Origin: an uncultured Veillonella sp.
Lineage (GTDB): Bacteria; Bacillota; Negativicutes; Veillonellales; Veillonellaceae
Assembly (NCBI GenBank): GCA_934183145.1
Contig: CAKPSA010000018.1
Coordinates: 1-16,944 of the forward strand
Length of the DNA stretch: 16,944 bases
Direction: 5' to 3'
The position numbers were made by a program, and so were the translations under genes. Position 1 is the stretch's first letter, and every line of letters begins with the position of its first letter. The notes beneath the pieces were generated by a model that did no database searches, was not told the DNA's origin, and worked only from the letters and a program-made list of their open reading frames with translations. This document shows positions 6,525-13,722 of the stretch, piece after piece.

Positions 6525-6869
6525 CTAGTTACTGTTACCAAATGGGAAGTATTTTTTTGCATCTTCTTGATGGCTCGTTTTAATATAACGATTCGCAACC
6601 TTAAAGGCAAGTCCTAGTACCGCCACATCATCTATCCATCCTAATACAGGGATTGTATCTGGAACAATGTCAATCGGTAACACGAGATACCCTAAGGCAC
6701 CAGCAATGACTGCTTTTACATATTTTGGAGTGTCCTTGTCACGCATGCAGAGGAACAAGGTCACTGCTCGTTGTACAAAGGCAAGCTTTTTACCATATCG
6801 TCCTAAAAAAGCGACAAATTTAGATTCGTTAAAATACTTACCATATGTAATAATCTTTAATGGATTCAT
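6525..6869 (-). CDS. DUF1232 (YkvA-like) small membrane-associated protein
   Basis: This 114-residue protein contains the DUF1232 core YLVLPIDIVPDTIPVLGWID followed by DVAVLGLA (residues about 61-88), a Pro/Asp-rich amphipathic hydrophobic hairpin found in YkvA-type proteins. Their function is not known; a membrane-associated role is usually assumed. An upstream hydrophobic segment with cysteine (AVTLFLCMRD) precedes it. AAGGA sits eight bases before the ATG. It follows the repeat-tailed protein by 19 bases and the unit ends in a terminator, so the two genes form a bicistronic operon. Confidence 0.85.
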   Translation of the reverse strand: MNPLKIITYGKYFNESKFVAFLGRYGKKLAFVQRAVTLFLCMRDKDTPKYVKAVIAGALGYLVLPIDIVPDTIPVLGWIDDVAVLGLAFKVANRYIKTSHQEDAKKYFPFGNSN

Positions 6870-6888
6870 CGTAATAATCCTTTAGCGC

Positions 6889-7740
6889 CTATTTGCGCAA
6901 ACCACCAATTTTATCTTTTGCTGTGTTAACAGTGTTTGCAGCAACATCTTTGGCTGTTTCTACAGCATCATTAGCTTTAGTTTTTGCAGTTTCTACTGCA
7001 GCTTGTGCAGAAGCTTTAGCCACTTCTACGCCGCCTTTAGCTAATTCTTTAGCTACATCGATATTTTCTTTAGCAGCATCGATTTTATCTTTTGCTGCAT
7101 CAGATACTTTCGCCACAACTTCTGCTGCATTGTCATGAAGTTGATATTTAGTTTCTGTATTCCATTTATCAATAGCAGGTGTTACTTTTTCTTCGTAGAC
7201 TTGTTTCAATGTTTCTTTAGCAAGACCTGTTTCATTAGCAATACCAGCCCAAACGTCGCGTTGACCTTGTGTGAAAGGAATGCTAGCACTTGCATCACGA
7301 ATGATGTCAGATGCCATAGCTTTACCGCTTTCAAGGAATTCTGCAACCATTGGTTTATAACGTTCGATATCAGAAGGCATACCATCTTGGATCCAGATAT
7401 GTGCAATTTTACCAATTGCATATGTCAAACCGATAGCAACAGGTACGCGAACTGCTTTGAACGGAATCAATAAGGATACAGCAGCTGTACCTACAGCTGT
7501 GCTAAGACCACCAACTAGACCCACTACGGCACCAGATTGTAATTCCACATCGTAAAGATGGGCAATGCGAGTTACCATATACGTTGCATTGGCGCACAAA
7601 GCAACAGTGCTGAATTTAGGGGACAATGCTAAAGCCGCCGCACGACCTGCACCCCAGAAAATAAATTGTTCAACTTGATAGTCACGATCTTGAGAACCAT
7701 CCATAAGTGGCTCAAGTGTTACGCCATTATATTCTGCCAT
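6889..7740 (-). CDS. Two-part protein: DUF697-like hydrophobic region plus LEA/apolipoprotein-like repeat tail
   Basis: No characterised homologue is recognised for this 283-residue protein. Residues about 30-125 are hydrophobic, with Gly/Ala-rich helices such as AVVGLVGGLSTAVGTAAVSL and a region ending IAHIWIQDGMP, similar in style to the YcjF/DUF697 membrane domain. Residues about 205-283 are a run of Ala/Lys/Asp/Glu amphipathic repeats: KDKIDAAKENIDVAKELAKG, then VEVAKASAQAAVETAKTKAN, then DAVETAKDVAANTVNTAKDK. Their spacing is close to 11 residues, as in LEA group 3 and apolipoprotein-type proteins that lie on membranes or stay soluble under stress. AAGGAG lies seven bases before the ATG. 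It is the first gene of a two-gene operon with DUF1232. A role in membrane or stress protection is inference. Confidence 0.7.
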   Translation of the reverse strand: MAEYNGVTLEPLMDGSQDRDYQVEQFIFWGAGRAAALALSPKFSTVALCANATYMVTRIAHLYDVELQSGAVVGLVGGLSTAVGTAAVSLLIPFKAVRVPVAIGLTYAIGKIAHIWIQDGMPSDIERYKPMVAEFLESGKAMASDIIRDASASIPFTQGQRDVWAGIANETGLAKETLKQVYEEKVTPAIDKWNTETKYQLHDNAAEVVAKVSDAAKDKIDAAKENIDVAKELAKGGVEVAKASAQAAVETAKTKANDAVETAKDVAANTVNTAKDKIGGLRK

Positions 7741-7789
7741 AAGTATTCTCCTTTGTTGTGAACCAACTATAGGTCATATTATTAGTATT

Positions 7790-7812
7790 ATTATACCATT
7801 CTATTGGTATAA
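7790..7812 (-). promoter_or_regulatory. Extended -10 promoter overlapped by a perfect 8-bp inverted repeat
   Basis: The minus strand reads TGGTATAAT, an extended -10 box (7790-7798), with no clear -35 (TTCCCC at 17 bases). TTATACCA (7791-7798) and TGGTATAA (7805-7812) form perfect 8-bp arms with a 6-base spacer and cover the -10 and spacer. This is a good candidate operator controlling the repeat-tailed protein and DUF1232 gene. Confidence 0.6.
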
Positions 7813-7813
7813 G

Positions 7814-7836
7814 GGGAATGAATTTTTACAATTCCC
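7814..7836 (-). other. Small hairpin downstream of the SDR gene
   Basis: GGGAAT (7814-7819) and ATTCCC (7831-7836) could pair around an 11-base T/A-rich loop, some 40 bases past the SDR stop codon. There is no T-run after it on the minus strand, so it is at best a weak terminator or RNA 3'-end structure. The rest of this 137-base gap holds only the promoter described at 7790-7812. Confidence 0.3.
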
Positions 7837-7877
7837 TCAAGATTTAAAAAGCAAAATATTATCTAAGATTTTCTATA

Positions 7878-8645
7878 TTACCAACTAGTGAGACCACCAT
7901 CGATAGTCCATGCTGCTCCCGTTACAAAGGACGCTTTACTACTCAATAAAAATACAATAACCTCTCCAATTTCATGAGGTTGACCAATGCGGCCTAATGG
8001 GTAATGTTGGCCCATTTCAGCCTTCGCCGCCTCAACATCTTGGTTAGCATTTGCAATTTGTTTATCTACTAAAGATGTATCTACATCACCTGGGCAAACG
8101 CAATTAACGCGTACGTTGTGCGGTGCCATTTCTAGGGATAGAGATTTTGTAAAGCTCACCACCGCCCCTTTTGAAGCGCCGTATACTGAGCAAGCCACAT
8201 TACCTTGCAAGCCCGCATCACTGGCTACCGTTACAATACTGCCCTTTGTAGAGCGCAAATAGGGTAATGCAGCTTGGCACAAGAAGACCGTACCTTTTAC
8301 ATTGGTGCCAAACATTTCATCAAAGGCTGCCTCCGTTACATCTGCTAAGAGCTCCTCTTCGTAATAGCCCGCAGCTGTTACGAGAGCGGATACGCCACCA
8401 AATAGTTTGACCGTTTCTTTCACAATACGCTGACAATCTTCAATCTTGGATACATCACCTTGAATATACTGCACCTTTGAAGAGTATCGACGCAATTTCA
8501 TCTTAGCTGTTTGTCCTGATTTTTCATCACGACCATTGATGACAACACACCAGCCTTCTTTAAGAAGCAGTTTTGCCGTAGCAAACCCAATCCCCGATGT
8601 ACCACCACTAATCAATGCCACTTGTACATCACTTTTATGAGGCAT
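7878..8645 (-). CDS. Short-chain dehydrogenase/reductase (SDR), classical FabG-like type
   Basis: The protein is an NAD(P)-dependent oxidoreductase of 255 residues, a normal classical SDR length. The Rossmann dinucleotide motif is SGGTSGIG (13-20). The catalytic tetrad is complete: N115 (GTNVKG), S142 (VASDAG), Y155 and K159 (YGASK). The NAG motif is replaced by AAG (91-93). R39 after the second strand (INGRDE) suggests NADP preference. PGDVDTSLV and the end AAWTIDGGLTSW are typical of FabG and sugar/alcohol dehydrogenase relatives. The substrate cannot be told. GGAGGG precedes the ATG and the gene follows the TauE-like exporter by 11 bases, so it is cotranscribed with it. FabG itself is unlikely because there are no fatty-acid genes around. 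Confidence 0.9.
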   Translation of the reverse strand: MPHKSDVQVALISGGTSGIGFATAKLLLKEGWCVVINGRDEKSGQTAKMKLRRYSSKVQYIQGDVSKIEDCQRIVKETVKLFGGVSALVTAAGYYEEELLADVTEAAFDEMFGTNVKGTVFLCQAALPYLRSTKGSIVTVASDAGLQGNVACSVYGASKGAVVSFTKSLSLEMAPHNVRVNCVCPGDVDTSLVDKQIANANQDVEAAKAEMGQHYPLGRIGQPHEIGEVIVFLLSSKASFVTGAAWTIDGGLTSW

Positions 8646-8656
8646 ACCTTGCCCTC

Positions 8657-9451
8657 CTATAATGTCGAAACATAGTCATACACTAATTTCAACAACATCA
8701 CTGTCGTTACCGACAAGAACACAACACGAACTAGCGAGGATCCTTTAGCAATAGCTAAATGAGATCCCAAATAAGCACCTATAATTTGGCCTACCCCTGT
8801 AGCTAAACCGTACTTAATATTGACGTGACCTAAATAGAAAAACACGATTAAGGATGCTAAATTACTGGTAAAATTCAATATTTTTGCATTCGCAGACGCA
8901 TGCAAGAAATCAAAGCCCGTAAAGATAAAACCCATAATCAAAAATGTACCTGTACCAGGTCCAATAAAGCCATCATAAACACCAATACCAAGCGCAAAAG
9001 CCATGCAAATATACAATGCTTTTCCCGCTACCGCTGAGGTACGGTTTATTTCGCCCCAATCCTTCTTAAACACCACAAATAGCGTGACACACACGAGTAG
9101 GACGATAATAATAGGCTTTACATACAATGGTGGCAACGATACAACTGCTAAGGTACCAAGCATAGATCCTATAAATGTAAAGGGTAGTAATTTACGAACT
9201 AGAGAGAAATCAACCATGTGATTTCTTAAGAATGTAATTGACGCACTGCCAGCTCCGAATATGCTAGACAGTTTATTACTGCCTAAGGCCATACTCGGCG
9301 GAAGGTTAGTTAATAGCATAGCAGGAACGGAGATTAGGCCCCCACCACCCACAATGGAGTCTACAAAGCCGGCAAAAGCACCTGCTACAGCGAGCAAAAC
9401 GAGAATTAGGATATCAAAGGGTAAACCTGTTACCTCAATAAGCCACTCCAT
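8657..9451 (-). CDS. TauE/SafE family (DUF81) membrane anion transporter
   Basis: Members of this family export or import sulfite, sulfoacetate, sulfonates or other organic anions. The 264-residue protein has about eight hydrophobic segments in two homologous halves. It carries family-type motifs: FAGFVDSIVGGGGLISVPAML (about 26-46) in the first half and IGVYDGFIGPGTGTFLIMGF (about 156-175) in the second, plus ALGSNKLSSIFGAGSAS. AGGAGG lies five bases before the ATG. The next gene is an SDR oxidoreductase 11 bases on, and upstream are yerC and a methionine-type ABC transporter, so a sulfur-related substrate is plausible. That link rests on context. Confidence 0.9.
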   Translation of the reverse strand: MEWLIEVTGLPFDILILVLLAVAGAFAGFVDSIVGGGGLISVPAMLLTNLPPSMALGSNKLSSIFGAGSASITFLRNHMVDFSLVRKLLPFTFIGSMLGTLAVVSLPPLYVKPIIIVLLVCVTLFVVFKKDWGEINRTSAVAGKALYICMAFALGIGVYDGFIGPGTGTFLIMGFIFTGFDFLHASANAKILNFTSNLASLIVFFYLGHVNIKYGLATGVGQIIGAYLGSHLAIAKGSSLVRVVFLSVTTVMLLKLVYDYVSTL

Positions 9452-9475
9452 ATAAACCTCCTATAGATAGCACAT

Positions 9476-9501
9476 CAACGGTCGCCAAAAGGCCACCGTT
9501 G
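9476..9501. other. Hairpin without T-run between yerC and the TauE-like gene
   Basis: CAACGGT (9476-9482) and ACCGTTG (9495-9501) pair, and GCC/GGC inside extends the stem around an AAAA loop (TTTT on the minus strand). No T-run follows on the minus strand, so it is not a standard terminator. It may be an RNA-processing or 3'-stabilising structure that divides expression of the metNI-yerC and tauE-SDR parts of one operon. Confidence 0.45.
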
Positions 9502-9516
9502 TCATGCTAGTTTATT

Positions 9517-9813
9517 TTATTTTGCACCTAGTCGATCTAGAGCTAATGTGTATCCATCAGCACCATAGACTAAGCATCTTTTGACACGACTAATGGTAGC
9601 CGTGCTCGCACCTGTTTCTTCTACGATTTTTTCATAGCTATCCCCAGCGCGTAGCATTTTTGCTACTTGTAAGCGTTGAGACAAAGCTTTCAATTCATTA
9701 ATCGTACAGATATCTTCAAAGAATGCATAGCATTCCTCTGTGTTTTCAAGCGTTAAAATAGCGGTGAATAACTCATCGTTTTGTGAACTTCTCAATTTTT
9801 CATTGATACTCAT
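9517..9813 (-). CDS. yerC: TrpR-like transcriptional regulator, YerC/YecD family
   Basis: This 98-residue helical protein matches the YerC/YecD branch of the TrpR fold. FFEDICTINELKALSQRLQVAKML (31-54, given in parts: FFEDICTINEL and KALSQRLQVAKML) is the dimerisation and first-helix region. GDSYEKIVEETGASTATISR (57-76) is the helix-turn-helix. TrpR binds tryptophan; the ligand of YerC proteins is not established. AGGAGG precedes the ATG by five bases. It starts nine bases after metI, so it is part of the transporter operon and may autoregulate it, possibly through the palindrome at 11522-11535. Family assignment is firm; target and ligand are inference. Confidence 0.9.
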   Translation of the reverse strand: MSINEKLRSSQNDELFTAILTLENTEECYAFFEDICTINELKALSQRLQVAKMLRAGDSYEKIVEETGASTATISRVKRCLVYGADGYTLALDRLGAK

Positions 9814-9822
9814 AGGATCCTC

Positions 9823-10476
9823 CTACTTCTTATTCATCGCTTTAGACCATGCATCACCAACCATTTGTACTAATTGTACCAAAATGATCAAGATGATAAT
9901 GGTAGCAATCATAATATCAGCTTGGAAACGTTGGTAACCATATCGGATAGCAATATCACCAAGGCCACCGCCGCCGATAGCACCAGCCATTGCAGAGTAA
10001 CCGATGAGGTTAACGATAAGAACCGTTACATTGTCGATAATGGTAGGCAATGCTTCAGGTAATAAAACTTTCCAAATAATTTGGAGTGGACTTGCCCCCA
10101 TAGATTGAGCCGCCTCAATAACACCAAAGTTAATATCTTTAATGGATGTTTCTACAAGGCGCGCTAAGAATGGAATCGCTGCAATTGTTAACGGTACACA
10201 AGCAGCTGTTGTACCAATAGATGTACCTACTACCATACGCGTAAATGGAATGATAGCTACCATCAAGATGATGAACGGTACGGAACGCGTTGCATTGACG
10301 ATGGCACCTAACACTTTATTAAGCGCTACATTTTCTAAAATGTGGCCCTTAGATGTTACTACCAACACAACGCCGAGAGGAATACCAAGCAACATAGCCA
10401 TGACCGTAGAGATAATGGTCATTTGCAATGTATCAAGGGTACCAGTTATGAGAAGGTTAATTATTTGCTCTGACAT
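9823..10476 (-). CDS. metI: Methionine-type ABC transporter permease
   Basis: The 217-residue inner-membrane permease of the MetNIQ importer has five hydrophobic segments. The cytoplasmic EAA loop, EAAQSMGASPLQIIWKVLLP (121-140), contacts the ATPase. The ends of the motif (SVPFIILMVAIIPFTR and SAMAGAIGGGGLGDIAIRYG) are characteristic of MetI. It should work as a dimer with two MetN subunits to import L- and D-methionine or related sulfur amino acids. Its ATG lies inside the end of metN (20-base overlap), with GAGGTG upstream, so translation is coupled. The usual downstream metQ lipoprotein gene is absent here; yerC follows instead. Confidence 0.95.
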   Translation of the reverse strand: MSEQIINLLITGTLDTLQMTIISTVMAMLLGIPLGVVLVVTSKGHILENVALNKVLGAIVNATRSVPFIILMVAIIPFTRMVVGTSIGTTAACVPLTIAAIPFLARLVETSIKDINFGVIEAAQSMGASPLQIIWKVLLPEALPTIIDNVTVLIVNLIGYSAMAGAIGGGGLGDIAIRYGYQRFQADIMIATIIILIILVQLVQMVGDAWSKAMNKK

Positions 10477-11503
10477 AACCGATCACCTCGCTTTCAATTG
10501 GTAATGTTTTGATGTAGTCTAAGCCCTCTTGTGCATTTTCAGGATCACCATTCAAGATGACAATGAGGCGACCAACACTTGTATTTTGGATGTAATCAAT
10601 GCCACCAAAGAGGATGCTTACATCGAGATTAAAGCGACGTACAAGACCTGCTACTACAGGCTCATCCGTAGCTTGGCCCGTAAATTTAAGGCGTACTAAT
10701 GGAGCTGTCCCAGCAATCCATTGGTCATGTAATTCTAAATGCTCTAATGCTTCTGGCGGCAAGTTATCACTCACTACAGAGCTGATGAATTCTTTTGTAG
10801 TATTTTCACGTGGATGTGTAAATACTTCAACAGTGCTACCTTCTTCGAGAATAACACCGCCTTCAATAACCGCTACGCGATCACAGATTTCGCGAATAAC
10901 ATGCATCTCATGTGTGATGAGAACAATAGTAAGGCCCATTTTTTCATTGATATCTTTCAACAATTTTAAAATGGATTCTGTTGTTTGTGGGTCAAGGGCA
11001 GATGTAGCTTCGTCACAAAGAAGAACCTTTGGATTAGACGCCAATGCACGAGCAATACCAACACGTTGTTTTTGTCCACCAGATAATTGAGATGGATAGT
11101 TGTTCATACGATCTGTAAGACCTACGATATCAAGAATTGGCGTAATGCGTTCCTTGATTTCAGATTTGCTCATCCCTTGTAATTCCAATGGGAATGCCAC
11201 ATTGTCATATACGGTACGAGAAGATAATAAGTTAAAATGTTGGAAAATCATACCGATATCTTTACGCGCTTTACGTAAATCGGATTTACTAAGTGTTGTT
11301 AAATCTGTACCATTAACGATAACAGAGCCAGATGTAGGCGCTTCGAGCATATTGATGCATCGAATCAATGTAGATTTACCGGCCCCAGATTGACCGATAA
11401 TGCCAAAGATTTCACCTTCTTTAACTTCTAGGCTAATATCTTTTAACGCTTCCACACGATTAGCGCCTTCATAGACTTTACTAATGTGTTGTAATTGAAT
11501 CAA
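10457..11503 (-). CDS. metN: Methionine-type ABC transporter ATP-binding protein
   Basis: The 348-residue ATPase of a MetNI importer has Walker A GQSGAGKS (37-44), Q-loop FQHFNLL, signature LSGGQ (140-144), Walker B VLLCDE (160-165) and H-loop H198. The C-terminal part (about 265-348, with VSILFGGIDYIQNTSVGRL) is the NIL domain that senses intracellular methionine and inhibits transport, as in E. coli MetN. The start codon is TTG at 11501-11503. No in-frame ATG is near, and AGGA lies seven bases upstream, so this rare start is probably real and may limit translation. The gene begins 55 bases after the aminotransferase stop codon, and probably shares its transcript. Confidence 0.95.
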   Translation of the reverse strand: MIQLQHISKVYEGANRVEALKDISLEVKEGEIFGIIGQSGAGKSTLIRCINMLEAPTSGSVIVNGTDLTTLSKSDLRKARKDIGMIFQHFNLLSSRTVYDNVAFPLELQGMSKSEIKERITPILDIVGLTDRMNNYPSQLSGGQKQRVGIARALASNPKVLLCDEATSALDPQTTESILKLLKDINEKMGLTIVLITHEMHVIREICDRVAVIEGGVILEEGSTVEVFTHPRENTTKEFISSVVSDNLPPEALEHLELHDQWIAGTAPLVRLKFTGQATDEPVVAGLVRRFNLDVSILFGGIDYIQNTSVGRLIVILNGDPENAQEGLDYIKTLPIESEVIGYVRANN

Positions 11504-11521
11504 AATAATGTCCTTTCTTAA

Positions 11522-11535
11522 GGTAAAAATTTACC
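11522..11535. promoter_or_regulatory. 14-base palindrome ahead of metN
   Basis: GGTAAA and TTTACC are perfect 6-bp arms around AA, placed 19 bases before the metN TTG start. A TAGAAT box just upstream (minus strand) could be a weak promoter, but no matching -35 is evident. The palindrome could be an operator, for instance for the TrpR-like product of this operon. It has no S-box or T-box structure. Confidence 0.4.
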
Positions 11536-11558
11536 ATTCTATGAAAGTAGATGACCTA

Positions 11559-12416
11559 TTAAGGCAAACCTTCTTCCATCAATTTTTCTAATGCTTCGCG
11601 TAGACGAAGTGTAATAGCACCTGGTTTACCACCAGATACTGGATTTCTGTCTAGCTTAGTAATTGGGATGACACCACCAATTGTATCGGTAAAGAATAAT
11701 TCGTCCGCATCATCTACAAAGGCGCGATCAAATTCTTTTTCGATGAGAGTAATACCTAGAGATGGTGCTACGCGAGTCAAAATCATTTGGCGCGTAATAC
11801 CTTTTAAGATATGATTATCTGCTGGGTGCGTATACAAGATACCATCTTTTACAGCAAATACATTAGATGTAGCACCTTCTGTACAGATGCCATCGCGGAA
11901 TAACATAGCTGTATAAGCAAATTTCTTTTCTGCTTTAGTTTGAGCCAAAATATTTGGAATCAAGTTAGTAGTCTTAATATCTACATGGTCCCAACGTTCA
12001 TCAGGCAATGCAATCGCTTTTACACCTTCACCCAATTTATTCACTGCATCCATATCTAAATTACGAATGGACATGAGCATTTGTGGTTCTAGTTTAGAAC
12101 GATCATATGCATGATGACGTGGCGCTACACCACGGGAGATTTGCAAATAAATATAGCCCTCTTGGATTTCACTTTGCTCGATTAAAATTTCGTGCAACTC
12201 TGTCAAATCATCTGGGGTCATTTTTACTGGAATATCCATTTCACGCATAGAGCGATACAAGCGATCTTGATGGTAAGACAACGCGAAGCAACGGCCTTTT
12301 ACAACACGTACCACTTCGTATACGGAGTCACCAAACAAATAGCCACGGTCATCAATGCTGATAACCTTAGCACCTGGTTCAACGAATTCGCCATTAAAAT
12401 ATGTTAATTCTTGCAT
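11559..12416 (-). CDS. dat: D-amino-acid aminotransferase (PLP fold-type IV)
   Basis: This cytoplasmic enzyme transfers amino groups between D-amino acids and 2-oxo acids, for example D-Ala plus 2-oxoglutarate to pyruvate plus D-Glu. At 285 residues it is the usual length. Key positions match Bacillus D-aminotransferase: Y33 (SVYEVVRV), the carboxylate-trap R100 and H102 within SRGVAPRHH, the PLP lysine K148 (VDIKTTNLIPN) and E180 (EGATSNVF). The PRxH trap separates it from branched-chain aminotransferase and aminodeoxychorismate lyase. GAGGTG precedes the ATG. It has its own extended -10 promoter. It lies directly before metNI, which can import D-methionine; transamination would let that be recycled to L-methionine. 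It could also serve D-Glu supply beside MurI. Confidence 0.9.
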   Translation of the reverse strand: MQELTYFNGEFVEPGAKVISIDDRGYLFGDSVYEVVRVVKGRCFALSYHQDRLYRSMREMDIPVKMTPDDLTELHEILIEQSEIQEGYIYLQISRGVAPRHHAYDRSKLEPQMLMSIRNLDMDAVNKLGEGVKAIALPDERWDHVDIKTTNLIPNILAQTKAEKKFAYTAMLFRDGICTEGATSNVFAVKDGILYTHPADNHILKGITRQMILTRVAPSLGITLIEKEFDRAFVDDADELFFTDTIGGVIPITKLDRNPVSGGKPGAITLRLREALEKLMEEGLP

Positions 12417-12472
12417 AGGAGCACCTCTTTTTCTATATCGTTACTCTATCAAGTAGTAATCATCATGGACTT

Positions 12473-12501
12473 ATTATATCACAATTACTTTCAAATTTTC
12501 A
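12473..12501 (-). promoter_or_regulatory. Extended -10 promoter of dat (and probably metNI-yerC)
   Basis: On the minus strand TGATATAAT (12473-12481) is a perfect extended -10 box; the -35 region at 17-19 bases (GAAAAT / TGAAAA) is weak. The 15 bases 12470-12484 are identical to 647-661 in the rph promoter. The predicted start near 12466 gives a leader of about 50 bases. Confidence 0.7.
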
Positions 12502-12518
12502 CACTTTACTTTGTGAAA
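12497..12518. promoter_or_regulatory. Inverted repeat over the -35 region of dat: candidate operator
   Basis: TTTCACA (12497-12503) and TGTGAAA (12512-12518) are perfect 7-bp arms with an 8-base spacer. The left arm coincides with the place of the -35 box. Such a position fits a repressor or activator site. The rest of the 174-base gap consists of the terminator at 12536-12582 and the dat leader. Confidence 0.4.
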
Positions 12519-12535
12519 GATATAACTTAGATATA

Positions 12536-12582
12536 CAAAAATCCGCTAGGATACCATAGTTAAAAACTATATCCTAGCGGAT
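12536..12582 (-). terminator. Strong intrinsic terminator after the acyltransferase gene
   Basis: ATCCGCTAGGAT (12541-12552) and ATCCTAGCGGAT (12571-12582) are perfect 12-bp arms. An inner ATAGTT/AACTAT stem with an AAA loop makes a long two-part hairpin. On the minus strand it is followed by a T-run (TTTTTG, counting the last stem base). It lies nine bases after the acyltransferase stop codon. Confidence 0.93.
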
Positions 12583-12590
12583 GTATATTA

Positions 12591-13706
12591 TTAATGTCCT
12601 AATATAAATTTACGTAATGGTTTAGGTACATAGTTCAATGCCACTGTAGTCAAGTAGGACAGTCCTAGCGCCATCGCATACATAGCCAGCACATTGACCA
12701 CCGTATACAAGAGATTGTATTTAGCCATCACCCCAGAGATGATTAACAACCAGAATGGATGAGCTAAATAAATACCATAGGACTTATCCCCTATTTCGGA
12801 CCAGAAGGATTCAATGGTCACATTCATCGGTAAAGTTTGGAACAAGAATAAACTAAATAATGTTCCCAATCCTGTATAAAGGACACCCATTGGACTCATT
12901 TGATGAACCGTATAAATGGCTTCTAACACGGTATAATGCCATACGTCCATAACATAGTAGTAGGATCCAAGCATCAACAATATAGAGCCTACTGCACTGA
13001 CGGCTAACAAGTAGCGGTAACGCCACATGTATTCGCATACCGTTTCATATCGTTCAGCACATACAGCACCCAACAAGAATATCCATACATAATGGATAAC
13101 CCAATAGTTAAGTCTCATATCAAAGAGATATTTCAAGACAGGATTATTGCTAAGGTGTTCTGTTACCCAACGGCCGAGCATGTAAGACGAAACATAATCG
13201 ATACCAACTTGAATAACAAATAGCAGCACCATCCAAAATACTGGGCGTTTTAAGATGACTTTCACCATAGCCCGCCATAGTGGCATCATCACGTAGAACC
13301 ATAGAAGGATAACCATAAAGTACAGATGATACATAGATGTACCAAACAATAGGTTAACTGCCAATGGTCCCGGATGTAAATTACCAAGGTTATGTGCCGT
13401 CAGTCCTGTGTAGAGCAGATAAAATATGGACCACGTAATATATGGAAATAGCACCACCTGAATACGGCGGTGCATAAATTCCTTATATGAGAATGGTCCC
13501 TCTACAGATGTATGATAAAATAACCCAAATGCAGAGAGGAAGAAAAATGCTGATACTCCAAAGCGCGATAAAATTTCTAAAACGCTAATGAGTTCTAAAT
13601 TTACAAAAGGATTTTGTAATGCGTAAGAACCTACATGAATGCCGATAACGCCGAGCATACAGAGGCCACGCATATAAGTAATTTCCGGTAAAAATGCTTT
13701 TTTCAT
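12591..13706 (-). CDS. Integral-membrane acyltransferase, acyltransferase-3 family
   Basis: This family transfers acetyl or other acyl groups to surface carbohydrates or lipids. The protein has about ten hydrophobic segments. The N-terminal motif YMRGLCMLGVIGIHVGSYAL contains the family's conserved arginine and histidine (R13 and H24 from the chosen start). GDKSYGIYLAHPFWLL near residue 305 is the typical late motif. A GGG-free start at 13712 has its Shine-Dalgarno too close; AGGGA lies six bases before the ATG at 13706, giving 371 residues. It follows the DUF4127 gene by 16 bases and ends at a strong terminator, so the two are cotranscribed, suggesting a shared cell-envelope task. The acceptor is unknown. 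Confidence 0.9.
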   Translation of the reverse strand: MKKAFLPEITYMRGLCMLGVIGIHVGSYALQNPFVNLELISVLEILSRFGVSAFFFLSAFGLFYHTSVEGPFSYKEFMHRRIQVVLFPYITWSIFYLLYTGLTAHNLGNLHPGPLAVNLLFGTSMYHLYFMVILLWFYVMMPLWRAMVKVILKRPVFWMVLLFVIQVGIDYVSSYMLGRWVTEHLSNNPVLKYLFDMRLNYWVIHYVWIFLLGAVCAERYETVCEYMWRYRYLLAVSAVGSILLMLGSYYYVMDVWHYTVLEAIYTVHQMSPMGVLYTGLGTLFSLFLFQTLPMNVTIESFWSEIGDKSYGIYLAHPFWLLIISGVMAKYNLLYTVVNVLAMYAMALGLSYLTTVALNYVPKPLRKFILGH

Positions 13707-13722
13707 AGCCATTCCCTATTCA

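Noticed and set aside
10599..11090. 163-codon open frame on the plus strand
   Set aside because: It lies opposite metN, whose ABC motifs are complete; it is an antisense shadow with no family resemblance.
11504..11558. Possible S-box or T-box riboswitch before metN
   Set aside because: Only 55 bases separate the genes, with one short palindrome; there is no room for either structure.
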